NCBI GenBank assembly: GCA_937990725.1
Contig: CALKQS010000008.1
Span: 62,001-126,000, forward strand
Direction of reading: 5' to 3'
Length of the DNA: 64,000 nucleotides
From: an uncultured Candidatus Saccharibacteria bacterium
GTDB lineage: Bacteria > Patescibacteriota > Saccharimonadia > Saccharimonadales > Saccharimonadaceae
Under the pieces are notes generated by a model that had not been told where the DNA came from, ran no database searches, and saw only the letters and a program-made list of their open reading frames with translations. Of the stretch, positions 34,909 to 43,332 are shown piece by piece (within the stretch, counting starts at the first letter, position 1; every line of letters starts with the position of its first letter). The position numbers were made by a program, and so were the translations under genes.

Positions 34909-37437
34909 ATGCAACTACCTCGAGGAAGACAACAACCAGCCCGGATGGGCAGATATGCCAACTTTGGAGAAGTTCGCCAGTCGAAACCACCGCGCCGGAG
35001 ACGCGAGCATAAACATTTCTTGTGGTTTTGGAATATGAACAAAAAGAAGAAGGCGATGGTGATTCTGACGCCGTTTTTGCTGTTTTTGCTGATTGTGCCG
35101 ATCTTGACATACCTATATTATGCACGTGATATCTCCGACCAAGAGCGGCTGATGAACCGCAACAACACTGGTATCGTCCTCAATGATGTTAATAACAAGC
35201 CGCTCTATAGTGTGGGGCGAGCCCAGCACCGCAATATGGTGAAGCTAGCTGACATCTCTGACAGTATGAAAAATGCGCTACTGGCTAGCGAGGACAAAGA
35301 CTTCTATAAACACCCTGGGTTCAGTCTAATCGGTATCTTCCGGGCAGCCTTCCAGCGCCATGGTGGTGGCTCGACCATTACGCAGCAGCTCGCCAAGAAC
35401 ACTGTTCTCACAAGCGAGCAGACCTTTATGCGTAAGTACCAGGAGCTGTTCGTAGCGCTCGCGATCGAGCAGAATTATACGAAGGACCAAATACTCGAGA
35501 TGTATCTCAACTCTGTGTATTATGGCGAAGACTCATTCGGCATCGAGGAGGCAGCCAAGATTTACTTTGGTAAAGCACCAAAGGACCTTACGTTGGCTGA
35601 GAGCGCTATGCTTGTTGGTGTGCTGCCAGCCCCAACTGCTTACTCACCAATTAGCGGCAGCCCAGAAAAGGCCAAGCAGCGTCAAAAGACAGTGCTCGGC
35701 CGTATGGTTGACGTGGGTGCCATTACTAATGAGCAAAAAGACGCAGCATATGCGCAGCAGCTCTCGTATGCATCGACGGCAAACACCGTTAAGTCGATTG
35801 CACCACACTTTGCACAGATGGTTATAAACCAGCTTAAACAGAAGCTATACAGCGCGGAAGATAAAAATGCGTATGATAAGTTAATGCGCTCGGGCTACCA
35901 GGTAAAAACAACACTCAATATGGACACGCAGCAGATGCTAATCGATAACGTTTCCAAACAGATTCCATACCTTAATAACCGTGGTGGTACGAATGCAAGT
36001 GGTGTTGTGATAGACGTCAAGACAGGCCGAGTGCGCGCACTGGTGGGCAGTGCCGACTACAACAACCCGCAGTGGGGTAATGTCAATATGGCAACAACGC
36101 CGCGCCAGCCAGGCAGTAGCTTCAAGCCGATCTACTATGCAGGGGCACTAGCCGAGGGGGTCATTACACCAGCGACAATATTCCAAGATAAGCCAACTGA
36201 CTTTGGCGGTGGCTACCAGCCGCTCAACGCTGACAAACGTTGGCACGGGAGCGTGACGACGCGTCGAGCAATTAGTTGGTCGCTCAATATCCCGAGCGTG
36301 GAGATTATGAAGAAGTTTGGTATTAGTAAGTCGGTTCAAACGGCTAACAATCTTGGTATCTCATCGATTACTCAAGCAACAGGTGAGAAGAATGGTTTGT
36401 CTCTCGCACTTGGCTCCGGTGAGGCATCACTAACGCAAATGACTAATGCCTATGCAGCATTTGGCAACCAAGGGCAGCAATTTGAACTGGGGCTCATTGA
36501 GCAGGTTAACGACAAATACAACAAGAAAGTTAGCTGGCCCAACGCAACGAGCAAGCGGGCAATTAGCGAAGGCGGGGCCTACTTGATCTCAAACATTTTG
36601 TCCGATAATTCGGCACGAGCGAGCGTATTTGGCTCAACCCTCACGGTGCCTGGCCATACTGCGGCTGTCAAGACAGGGACGACGAATGATAACAAAGATG
36701 CCTGGACAATTGGCTATAACCCAGAGTATGCCGTTGGCGTCTGGGTTGGCAATAATGACAATACACCAATGAAAAATGGTGGCTCAGACATGGCAGGGCC
36801 AATCTGGCGCAACACAATGACGAAACTCTTAGCAGGCCAGTCGAATACTCAATTCCCTGTGCCAAGTGGTGTTGTACAGCGCTCGGTCTGTACGAGCGAC
36901 GGTGGCCTGGCTACTACTGAGAATGCCAAGGGGACGTACAAAGAATACTTCCTAACTGGTGCATTGCCAACCAAGCAGTGTAATGTTGTGCGCACCAAGA
37001 TCGAGGTCTGTAATCTCAGTGATAAAAAGATGGAGTCTATTTACGAAGATGACTTCGACAGCACGAAGTACTCAAAGAACAGTTCAGACTGCTCTACGAC
37101 CAAGCAACAAATCCGTGTCTGTGACGTCGAGCAAAAGCGCATCATTACCATCGACGAAAAAGACTTTGATAGTAGCCGTTACTCAAAGAACATCGCAAGC
37201 TGCCGGTCGTCAAGTAGTAGGGGAAGCTCTGGCAGTACAAGCGACGACAGTGATAATAGCTCGACCATTAACGGTAATACTCGCCGCCGCAATAATACCG
37301 GCAACAGTGGCAATACTGGTGGTACGAGTGGTGATAGTTCTGGTACTGGTGGTACGGGCGACGACGACAGTTCTGGGCAGAATAGTCAGAACAATACTGG
37401 TGGCAATAACAACAACTTCTTCAGGACTAACTTTTAG
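34909..37437 (+). CDS. class A penicillin-binding protein (transglycosylase/transpeptidase)
   Basis: 842 aa bifunctional peptidoglycan synthase. Basic cytoplasmic head, membrane anchor (about 49-70), GT51 transglycosylase (catalytic E128 in LLASEDKDFYKHPG; GGSTITQQLAKN), then transpeptidase with S403-x-x-K406, SWSLN (the SxN motif) and K588-T-G590. After about residue 660 come two Cys-bounded repeats (RTKIEVCNLSDKK... and QQIRVCDVEQKR..., each followed by DFDSxxYSKN and a closing Cys). The protein ends in a Ser/Gly/Asn/Asp-rich disordered tail of about 80 residues. The repeats are not a PASTA domain and their role is unknown. Leaderless start; ruvA follows 18 nt downstream. Confidence 0.94.
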   Translation: MQLPRGRQQPARMGRYANFGEVRQSKPPRRRREHKHFLWFWNMNKKKKAMVILTPFLLFLLIVPILTYLYYARDISDQERLMNRNNTGIVLNDVNNKPLYSVGRAQHRNMVKLADISDSMKNALLASEDKDFYKHPGFSLIGIFRAAFQRHGGGSTITQQLAKNTVLTSEQTFMRKYQELFVALAIEQNYTKDQILEMYLNSVYYGEDSFGIEEAAKIYFGKAPKDLTLAESAMLVGVLPAPTAYSPISGSPEKAKQRQKTVLGRMVDVGAITNEQKDAAYAQQLSYASTANTVKSIAPHFAQMVINQLKQKLYSAEDKNAYDKLMRSGYQVKTTLNMDTQQMLIDNVSKQIPYLNNRGGTNASGVVIDVKTGRVRALVGSADYNNPQWGNVNMATTPRQPGSSFKPIYYAGALAEGVITPATIFQDKPTDFGGGYQPLNADKRWHGSVTTRRAISWSLNIPSVEIMKKFGISKSVQTANNLGISSITQATGEKNGLSLALGSGEASLTQMTNAYAAFGNQGQQFELGLIEQVNDKYNKKVSWPNATSKRAISEGGAYLISNILSDNSARASVFGSTLTVPGHTAAVKTGTTNDNKDAWTIGYNPEYAVGVWVGNNDNTPMKNGGSDMAGPIWRNTMTKLLAGQSNTQFPVPSGVVQRSVCTSDGGLATTENAKGTYKEYFLTGALPTKQCNVVRTKIEVCNLSDKKMESIYEDDFDSTKYSKNSSDCSTTKQQIRVCDVEQKRIITIDEKDFDSSRYSKNIASCRSSSSRGSSGSTSDDSDNSSTINGNTRRRNNTGNSGNTGGTSGDSSGTGGTGDDDSSGQNSQNNTGGNNNNFFRTNF

Positions 37438-37455
37438 TGCTTTGAGGAGACGTGG

Positions 37456-38031
37456 ATGATTGCTCATATTGCTGGCCAAGTTGATGAGAAGTTTGCGGGT
37501 AGTGTCATCATTGATGTGCAGGGGGTTGGCTATGAGATAGCGGTCGCAGCGCATGATTATGATGCGATGCAGCTTGGTGAGGTAGTCAAGCTCTATACAT
37601 ACCATCATATCCGAGAGCAAGCGCAGGAGCTGTTTGGCTTTTCGTCGCGGGCAGCTAAGAAGCTATTTGAGCTGCTCATCACCGTGCAGGGTGTGGGCCC
37701 CAAGGCAGCACTGGCCATCCTCAGCCTTGGTGAGGCTGAGCAGGTGCGCAATGCCTTAGCCAATGCCGATGCGGCCTTTATCCAAAAAGCCAGTGGTGTG
37801 GGCAAAAAGACTGCCGAGCGCGTGGTGGTAGACCTGCGAGATAAGGTGGGCGTGCCAACGTACTATGCTACTCACGACGCGCCTGTGCAGGCAGAGCTTG
37901 ATACAAACGACGAAGCACTCGAAGCGTTGGTTGCGCTGGGCTATACGTTGGCAGATGCCACCAAAGCACTCGCCCATGTTGATACAAGCTTACCCACAGC
38001 ACAGCGAGTGACAATGGCTTTGAAGCAGTAA
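37456..38031 (+). CDS. ruvA: Holliday junction DNA helicase subunit RuvA
   Basis: 191 aa. Tetramer that binds four-way junctions and loads RuvB. It has an N-terminal OB domain (MIAHIAGQVDEKF, VQGVGYEI), two helix-hairpin-helix units (ITVQGVGPKAALAIL and KASGVGKKTAERVVVDLRDK) and the flexible C-terminal domain that contacts RuvB (ALVALGYTLADATKAL). GAGGAG sits before the ATG. It is cotranscribed with the PBP gene, an odd partner. Confidence 0.96.
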   Translation: MIAHIAGQVDEKFAGSVIIDVQGVGYEIAVAAHDYDAMQLGEVVKLYTYHHIREQAQELFGFSSRAAKKLFELLITVQGVGPKAALAILSLGEAEQVRNALANADAAFIQKASGVGKKTAERVVVDLRDKVGVPTYYATHDAPVQAELDTNDEALEALVALGYTLADATKALAHVDTSLPTAQRVTMALKQ

Positions 38032-38053
38032 CAATATAAAGAGAGGAGATGGG

Positions 38054-38473
38054 ATGGCAAAAATATTTGTATCAGGGCAGATTGGTGATATTCCTGTAGT
38101 GCAGCGAGTGCAGGCAGCGCTGATGGCGGCTGGACATGAGATCACTCATGATTGGACACGCAACGAAGGCGGAAGCAAAATGTTGGTTGGCCAGCAGACG
38201 AAGTTCGATCAAGCAGCAGAGTCAGCACGCCGTGCCACGAATGACATGAATGGTGTGACTGAGAGCGACGTCTACGTTATCTGCACCGATAATGAAAAAG
38301 CAGGCAAAGGTATGTATGTTGAGCTGGGTGGAGCGCTTGCACTCAATACCACCACTGGTTCACCACGAATTTATCTGTTGGGTCAACGCAAGCATGCAAC
38401 AATCTTTTATTTCCATCCCTCGATTCGCTTGTGTGACTCGGTAGATGAAATTATTGCTGACCTTGATCATTGA
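38054..38473 (+). CDS. nucleoside 2-deoxyribosyltransferase-like protein
   Basis: 139 aa. It resembles the nucleoside 2-deoxyribosyltransferase/DNPH1 fold, which acts on deoxynucleoside glycosidic bonds for salvage or sanitation. Visible features are the N-terminal FVSGQIGD strand-turn, a central AxxSDVYVICTD-type strand (here TESDVYVICTD), and YVELGGALAL, where the Glu corresponds to the family nucleophile. GAGAGGAGATGGG precedes the ATG, and the gap to ruvA is 22 nt, so it is in the PBP-ruvA operon. Confidence 0.7.
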   Translation: MAKIFVSGQIGDIPVVQRVQAALMAAGHEITHDWTRNEGGSKMLVGQQTKFDQAAESARRATNDMNGVTESDVYVICTDNEKAGKGMYVELGGALALNTTTGSPRIYLLGQRKHATIFYFHPSIRLCDSVDEIIADLDH

Positions 38474-38551
38474 TTAGGAATAATGCAAAAAATATGAGAT
38501 ACTAGCACATGGTGTGAAAATCCTGAGCAGAAAAATTCGGAGAAACCTGAT

Positions 38552-39082
38552 GTGCAGCACATATCTCGCCTAAGAGAAGTGGCAAGTGTGGGGCTGACGG
38601 CCCTGCGCTATGGTGGCGTAGAATATATTGCACAGCAGGCGCGTGACGGCAAGCCGATTGGCCTTGCGCCTGCAGCTTTTATGGCAGCTGATGTTGCTGA
38701 TGGGCAAATTCTTGACGATACGCCACTGCGCCGTGTGACTGACGGCGTGGTGGATACAGCCGCTGTGGTGCGTGTGATGTATGAGCTAGGCAAGCGCTAC
38801 CCTGAGGCGCGAGCGGGGATTGCTGCCGTTGCCTTTGGACAGGCAGCAACTGGCGCAGCCAATGCCTACCACCTGGCAAAAACTGGTGAAGTGACCAAGG
38901 GTGGGCGCTACAAACGGGCCGCTAATATCGCTACGGCGGCTTTTGCCGTTGTAGCGGCACGTGGCAATCCAGAGCGAACGCGTCTCGCAGGTGGTATAGC
39001 AGCTGGCGTTGTTGCAGCTACAACAGTGCCACATCTACGTGGAATTGGCAAGCCGACTGGCAAGCAAGTTCGTCGGTTATAA
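38552..39082 (+). CDS. hypothetical alanine-rich protein
   Basis: 176 aa, GTG start with GGAG 9 nt upstream. Several weakly hydrophobic Ala/Gly/Val-rich helices (about 40-50, 90-110, 128-160). The stretch DVADGQILDD...TDGVVD (about 46-68) is faintly like the Asp/Gly-rich active-site motif of CDP-alcohol phosphatidyltransferases, but the spacing is wrong for an active enzyme. Tail basic. No confident family. Confidence 0.5.
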   Translation: MQHISRLREVASVGLTALRYGGVEYIAQQARDGKPIGLAPAAFMAADVADGQILDDTPLRRVTDGVVDTAAVVRVMYELGKRYPEARAGIAAVAFGQAATGAANAYHLAKTGEVTKGGRYKRAANIATAAFAVVAARGNPERTRLAGGIAAGVVAATTVPHLRGIGKPTGKQVRRL

Positions 39083-39136
39083 TACGCACAGCTTAGGCGT
39101 ATAGGCACCTCTGTTGACAACTGATGAATTTACCCA

Positions 39137-39142
39137 TATAAT
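39137..39142 (+). promoter_or_regulatory. -10 box of HD-domain gene
   Basis: TATAAT 9 nt before the ATG at 39152; leader at most a few nucleotides. Confidence 0.55.
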
Positions 39143-39151
39143 AGGACATCT

Positions 39152-39901
39152 ATGTTTGATAAATTTCCTCATTCCTCTAATTCTCAGGTTGATAGTGCAC
39201 ATGAATCGATTAGCCAGTCAAAGGAGCATTATACAAAAGCCTTTGAAGGGTCGGTAGTTCGAGCTAGTAAGCGCTATCCTGAGCTACCTTACCACCACCC
39301 TGGGCACATGAAAGATGTGATGGAGGCAGTTGGCGAGCTTGTAGAGCTTTTGCCTGATGATGGCTATCCGCGTGTGATCACTCCATGGCAAAAAGACCTC
39401 CTTGCCTTAGCGGCGGCCTGGCATGATGCTGGTTTTGACGATGATAAGGCTCGGGTATATCCGACGAAGGAAGAGTATGCGATAGCACTCATGAAGGAAG
39501 ATCTCAAGAGCAATGAGATTCATCTGACTAGTAGCGACATTGCTTTTCTTGATCGGGCTATTAGGGGTACAATTATGGTGCCTGCGCTCCAACAGCGTGA
39601 TACACCCGAGGCGAAGTTGCTCCATCACGCTGATATGGCCTATATGACAGCTGATTGGGAGACATTCTGGCGCGGTGCTGAGGCATTTCACGATGAGGAG
39701 CACCCGGACATGTCCTGGGAGAACTTCCAGAAGTTTGAGGCAAAGTTCTTGCTACAATATATAGAGTCATTGAGGGATGACTTTCAATCACTTGGCATCG
39801 CTGAGGACGAAATCCAAAAACGATTGGATACTCTTGAATCCCATCTCGAGCAACTTGCGACAATGGACAACCCGTGGCCTGAGATGCAGAATAATCGGTA
39901 A
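39152..39901 (+). CDS. HD-domain phosphohydrolase
   Basis: 249 aa metal-dependent phosphohydrolase. HD-superfamily ligands in order: H in PYHHPGHMKDV (about 48-53), the HD pair in AAAWHDAGFDD (about 90-95), and HHADMAYM (about 154-161). This resembles small HD proteins that hydrolyse nucleotides or (p)ppGpp; the RelA/SpoT synthetase part is absent. Substrate open. The HIT gene follows 50 nt downstream with its own -10. Confidence 0.82.
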   Translation: MFDKFPHSSNSQVDSAHESISQSKEHYTKAFEGSVVRASKRYPELPYHHPGHMKDVMEAVGELVELLPDDGYPRVITPWQKDLLALAAAWHDAGFDDDKARVYPTKEEYAIALMKEDLKSNEIHLTSSDIAFLDRAIRGTIMVPALQQRDTPEAKLLHHADMAYMTADWETFWRGAEAFHDEEHPDMSWENFQKFEAKFLLQYIESLRDDFQSLGIAEDEIQKRLDTLESHLEQLATMDNPWPEMQNNR

Positions 39902-39923
39902 TGACAAATGTCATCTCCTCGCT

Positions 39924-39929
39924 TATAAT
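39924..39929 (+). promoter_or_regulatory. -10 box of HIT gene
   Basis: TATAAT about 22 nt before the ATG at 39952, with GAGGAGG in between; a short leadered transcript. Confidence 0.5.
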
Positions 39930-39951
39930 AAAACGAGAGGAGGTAATAAAA

Positions 39952-40416
39952 ATGAAAAACTGTGACATCTGCCCATTTGTGGTGGAGCAAACAATTGATG
40001 ACCCGGCGGTGGTCTTGCAAACTGATCGATGGAATGCAGTGCTCGATCGTAATAATCAGCTATATCTTGGCAAGGGGTTTGTGACGCTACGTGAGCACAA
40101 GTCATCGCTTGGCGAACTCGATGAGACCGACTGGCGCGAACTCCACGAGGTGATCCGCAGTATGGAGCACGCAATGACCCAGGCATTTGGTGCAGACGTG
40201 TGCAACTGGGAATGCTTGATGAACAACGCCGTTAAGGCTGGGCAATCGACTCACGTCCACTGGCACCTCTATCCACGCTATGCTAACGGTACGCACTTTG
40301 CGGGAGAGGATTTTCCTGACCCAAAGTGGCCACGGCATCTAGAGAGTGGTGAACACCGTGTGAGTGAGGAGCTATTTGGCAAGATTGTCCTGGCAGTGCA
40401 AGAGAACTTACCCTAA
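39952..40416 (+). CDS. HIT family nucleotide hydrolase
   Basis: 154 aa. The histidine triad THVHWHLYPRY (about 103-113) marks an enzyme that releases AMP or splits dinucleoside polyphosphates by a covalent His intermediate. N-terminal CDICPF is a CxxC-like start seen in HIT proteins that bind zinc. GAGGAGG sets the ATG at 39952; an in-frame start 51 nt upstream is unsupported. It converges with the next gene, whose end overlaps by 4 nt. Confidence 0.9.
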   Translation: MKNCDICPFVVEQTIDDPAVVLQTDRWNAVLDRNNQLYLGKGFVTLREHKSSLGELDETDWRELHEVIRSMEHAMTQAFGADVCNWECLMNNAVKAGQSTHVHWHLYPRYANGTHFAGEDFPDPKWPRHLESGEHRVSEELFGKIVLAVQENLP

Positions 40417-40760
40417 GCAAGGAACCATGCCGCTGCAAGGTATATAACAGCCAATATAGCCGGTGCAATTACCATACCCCACTCTTGTTTTTTGAACCCA
40501 ATAACAACATCGCCAATTTGCGCTAAGCTTGCTGCAGCAAAGACAAGCTGCAGTGCAGAACCATTAAACGTAAATGGAGCAACTACCGTAAGTAACCCCA
40601 GTGGCAGTGCTCGAGAAGCGTACATTGCTGCGTAGAATTGCTCGCCATGAGTGATGGTAGTCGAGCGGCTCATCATACCAGGCTTGATGAGTGCAATAAG
40701 TGCAGCGATGATCGTTGCAATGGATGATAGGGTCGTGATGACAAGTATGACAGTATGCAT
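40413..40760 (-). CDS. small four-helix membrane protein, unknown
   Basis: 115 aa from the ATG at 40760 (a TTG at 40796 would add 12 residues). Four hydrophobic segments (about 2-24, 45-65, 66-88, 95-115). MYASRALPLGLL in the middle is faintly like DUF4267 proteins; I cannot confirm it. Its 3' end overlaps the HIT gene. Confidence 0.5.
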   Translation of the reverse strand: MHTVILVITTLSSIATIIAALIALIKPGMMSRSTTITHGEQFYAAMYASRALPLGLLTVVAPFTFNGSALQLVFAAASLAQIGDVVIGFKKQEWGMVIAPAILAVIYLAAAWFLA

Positions 40761-40816
40761 GAGTATAGTAAACCATATGATGAGGTTGCTATGCAATCTA
40801 TCCCCACTACCAATGC

Positions 40817-40822
40817 TATAAT
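40817..40822 (+). promoter_or_regulatory. extended -10 box of ruvB
   Basis: TGC-TATAAT ending 6 nt before the ATG at 40829. Confidence 0.6.
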
Positions 40823-40828
40823 AAATCT

Positions 40829-41836
40829 ATGGCAATAGAACGAATTGTGGATACCAGTAGCCACGCGGATGATAGCGAGGAGCAGCGCATTGAGGTGACG
40901 TTGCGACCACAGCGCTTTGCGGAGTATGTGGGGCAGGAACGACTGAAGAAGAATTTGCAATTGGCAATTGCGGCGGCCAAGAAGCGTGGTGAGCCGATCG
41001 ATCATGTCTTGCTCTATGGCCCACCTGGCCTTGGCAAGACGACGATGGCGGCGGTGATTGCCAACGAGATGGGGGCTGGCTTGCGAGTCACCAGTGGCCC
41101 AGCGATCGAGAAAGCGGGTGATTTAGCATCGATCTTGACCAATCTTAACGATAGTGATGTGTTGTTTATCGACGAGATCCATCGCTTGGGGCGTGCTGTG
41201 GAAGAAATCTTATACTCGGCGATGGAGGATTTTAAGCTCGATATCGTCATTGGCAAAGGGCCAGCGGCCCGCAGTGTCCGGCTTGATCTACCACGCTTTA
41301 CAGTGATTGGCGCGACGACACGGACGGGGAGCCTTGCAGCACCATTGCGCGACCGATTTGGGCATATCTATCGTTTGGAGTTTTACACTCCAGAGGAGAT
41401 TGCACAGATTATCACACGGGCAGCGACCATCCTCGAGACACGCATCAAGCCAGAGGCGTCGCGATTGCTCTCTACCAGGGCGCGCCTCACGCCACGGATT
41501 GCAAATCGCTTGCTTAAGCGGGTGCGCGACTATGCGGACGTGAATGGTGATGGTATTATTGATGTAACAACGACAACACAGGCGCTAACCCTGCTGGAAG
41601 TTGACGAGCTTGGTCTCGACCCAGCCGATCGTAACCTGCTACTCTCGATGCTCGATACCTATGGCGATAGCCCGGTTGGCCTGACGACAATTGCTGCTCT
41701 GACAGGTGATGAGACAACGACGATCGAAGACTTCTATGAGCCATATCTCCTGCAGATTGGTTTTATTGAGCGGACGCCGCGAGGCCGGCGGGTGACACCA
41801 CGGGCACGACAGCATCTTGGCCGCGCAATGGAGTAA
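40829..41836 (+). CDS. ruvB: Holliday junction branch migration ATPase RuvB
   Basis: 335 aa AAA+ motor that drives branch migration with RuvA. Begins with the typical LRPQRFAEYVGQERLKKNL, then Walker A GPPGLGKTT (about 66-74), Walker B FIDEIHRL, sensor 1 GATTR, and the C-terminal winged helix (GLTTIAALTGDETTTIEDFYEPYL). Transcribed alone from a leaderless promoter, away from ruvA and ruvC. Confidence 0.97.
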   Translation: MAIERIVDTSSHADDSEEQRIEVTLRPQRFAEYVGQERLKKNLQLAIAAAKKRGEPIDHVLLYGPPGLGKTTMAAVIANEMGAGLRVTSGPAIEKAGDLASILTNLNDSDVLFIDEIHRLGRAVEEILYSAMEDFKLDIVIGKGPAARSVRLDLPRFTVIGATTRTGSLAAPLRDRFGHIYRLEFYTPEEIAQIITRAATILETRIKPEASRLLSTRARLTPRIANRLLKRVRDYADVNGDGIIDVTTTTQALTLLEVDELGLDPADRNLLLSMLDTYGDSPVGLTTIAALTGDETTTIEDFYEPYLLQIGFIERTPRGRRVTPRARQHLGRAME

Positions 41837-41866
41837 GAGGCATGAGGTGATGAGTCCAAGATATGC

Positions 41867-41872
41867 TACAAT
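41867..41872 (+). promoter_or_regulatory. extended -10 box of PH-domain gene
   Basis: TGC-TACAAT ending 6 nt before the ATG at 41879. Confidence 0.55.
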
Positions 41873-41878
41873 ATACCC

Positions 41879-42643
41879 ATGAATTCACAACGATTGCAAC
41901 GCAATGATCCACCACGGCCCGTCGCCTATGATGTTGATGGCAACCCACTCTACGCCGAGCCTCCCACAGCCCCACGGGCGAGCAGCACTCTCTACGATGT
42001 GAGTGGCAAAGAAGGTGCTCCTCACTACCATGCGCCGCGCCCAGAAGCAAGCGTATCGCGAGTGCCGTCAGAAGTACGCCGCCGCCATGATGAGTCAGTG
42101 ATGGCCTTCCCGAATCTCAACCTGAGTGAGCAAGAATACATCATTAGCGTGGTGCGTCGCCACCCGATTGGCATGTTGCCGGCGATTGTTATGTCTACCT
42201 TGATGACGAGCATCGTCTTGGCACTAATGTTTAATTACGATTATATTTTTGACCTTCTCCATCTGCCAGCTTCTGCCTCTGGGTCATTTATGCTGCTGTG
42301 TATGGCGCTTATCTTGGCCTTTATCCTTGGTGGGTATGTGTCGGTCTGGGTCTATACGCGCAATATGTTTTATCTAACGAATGAGAGTGTTATTCAGGAG
42401 ATTCAGACGAGTATTTTTTCACACACCGAGCAAACGGTCAGCCTGATGAATATCGAAGATGCCAGCTACAACCAACGCGGCGTGCTCCAAGCGATGTTTA
42501 ATTATGGCTCCATTCGCCTCAGTACAGAGGGCGACGAAACAACCTATCGCTTCTCATTCGTAGCCAACCCCAAGCAAGAAATTGCGACGCTCAATAATGC
42601 AGTAGAGGACTTCAAGAACGGCCGGCCAGTGGCAGATGACTAA
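41879..42643 (+). CDS. membrane protein with bacterial PH domain (YdbS/bPH2-like)
   Basis: 254 aa. A disordered proline-rich cytoplasmic head (1-75), two membrane segments (about 102-122 and 134-158), then a bacterial PH-like domain (about 160-240: FYLTNESVIQEI, TVSLMNIEDASYNQRGVLQAMFNYG, FVANPKQE). Such proteins sit on the inner membrane face; function in general unknown. Followed by a strong terminator shared with the pilin gene. Confidence 0.82.
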   Translation: MNSQRLQRNDPPRPVAYDVDGNPLYAEPPTAPRASSTLYDVSGKEGAPHYHAPRPEASVSRVPSEVRRRHDESVMAFPNLNLSEQEYIISVVRRHPIGMLPAIVMSTLMTSIVLALMFNYDYIFDLLHLPASASGSFMLLCMALILAFILGGYVSVWVYTRNMFYLTNESVIQEIQTSIFSHTEQTVSLMNIEDASYNQRGVLQAMFNYGSIRLSTEGDETTYRFSFVANPKQEIATLNNAVEDFKNGRPVADD

Positions 42644-42664
42644 TACTAGCAGACGTTGATGATA

Positions 42665-42697
42665 AAAACACCGAGCAGACAAAGCTCGGTGTTTTTT
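42665..42697. terminator. bidirectional terminator between PH-domain and pilin genes
   Basis: 12-bp perfect stem AAAACACCGAGC/GCTCGGTGTTTT (42665-42676, 42684-42695), 7-nt loop, T run on the plus side and A run for the minus side. Confidence 0.9.
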
Positions 42698-42718
42698 GCA
42701 CATCTATGCGATAGAGAC

Positions 42719-43117
42719 TTAGGTATTATTGCGGTTGGTCTTGGTGTAGTCTGCCTCTCGCTCTAAGTTGGCAGTGAGTTTGTAGCCTTTACACTGGTTG
42801 TCGGTGGTGCAGTCGGTGCCACTGTAGTGGTAGCTAGACTGGGCGCTGCCAAGCTTGTGGCCATTTGGATCGGTAAAGAGCGATGGATCAACCGAGCGCA
42901 GTGTCTTGCTATCGATCGTGTTGGGGTAGTGGTTATTTTTCTCAAAATACACTTCTTCCAGGCTATAGTACATCGCGTTAATGGCAGTTTTGCGCTGATT
43001 GTCACGCTGCGTCGCTTCGGTCGCGATTTTCTCACTGAAAAAGAGCCAGCTGCCCGTTGCAAGCAGAGCGATCACAACGATGAGCTCGATGACGGTAAAT
43101 CCTTTACGTGCCTTCAT
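42719..43117 (-). CDS. type IV pilin-like protein
   Basis: 132 aa prepilin. Short basic leader MKARKG, then F(+1)TVIELIVVIALLATGSWLFF: the type III signal, with cleavage expected after G6 by prepilin peptidase and E at +5. A long N-terminal helix is followed by a small globular head with one Cys pair (CTTDNQC) that may close a D-region-like loop. It is the likely substrate of the pilus machinery at 48-54 kb, but encoded apart from it with its own promoter. Confidence 0.9.
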   Translation of the reverse strand: MKARKGFTVIELIVVIALLATGSWLFFSEKIATEATQRDNQRKTAINAMYYSLEEVYFEKNNHYPNTIDSKTLRSVDPSLFTDPNGHKLGSAQSSYHYSGTDCTTDNQCKGYKLTANLEREADYTKTNRNNT

Positions 43118-43123
43118 GGTGTT

Positions 43124-43129
43124 ATTATA
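43124..43129 (-). promoter_or_regulatory. extended -10 box of pilin gene
   Basis: TGC-TATAAT on the minus strand, ending 6 nt before the ATG at 43117. Confidence 0.6.
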
Positions 43130-43302
43130 GCATGCTCATCATAAAACACCTCACCCCTTACACAAAACACCTATTACCATTCTGGGGTCAAACGAAATGG
43201 AGGAGTGAAACTCCGAGGCGTAGCACAAAAATGAATCGGTAACGCGTTTGAAGCTTCTTAACATAAATCAATCTCTACGCGGACAACGGCAAGAGATTCT
43301 GG

Positions 43303-43308
43303 TATAAT
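43303..43308 (+). promoter_or_regulatory. extended -10 box of recA cluster
   Basis: TGG-TATAAT with a leader of about 18 nt carrying AAGGAG. No SOS-type dyad (CTGT-N8-ACAG or GAAC-N4-GTTC) overlaps it. Confidence 0.6.
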
Positions 43309-43332
43309 AAATTCTTGAAGGAGAGGGGACGT

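Noticed and set aside
38552..39082. CDP-alcohol phosphatidyltransferase
   Set aside because: Only part of the Asp/Gly motif is present and its spacing is wrong; recorded as hypothetical.
43118..43332. SOS/LexA box at recA
   Set aside because: Neither CTGT-N8-ACAG nor GAAC-N4-GTTC occurs around the -10 box; only a weak GGAGT/ACTCC hairpin.
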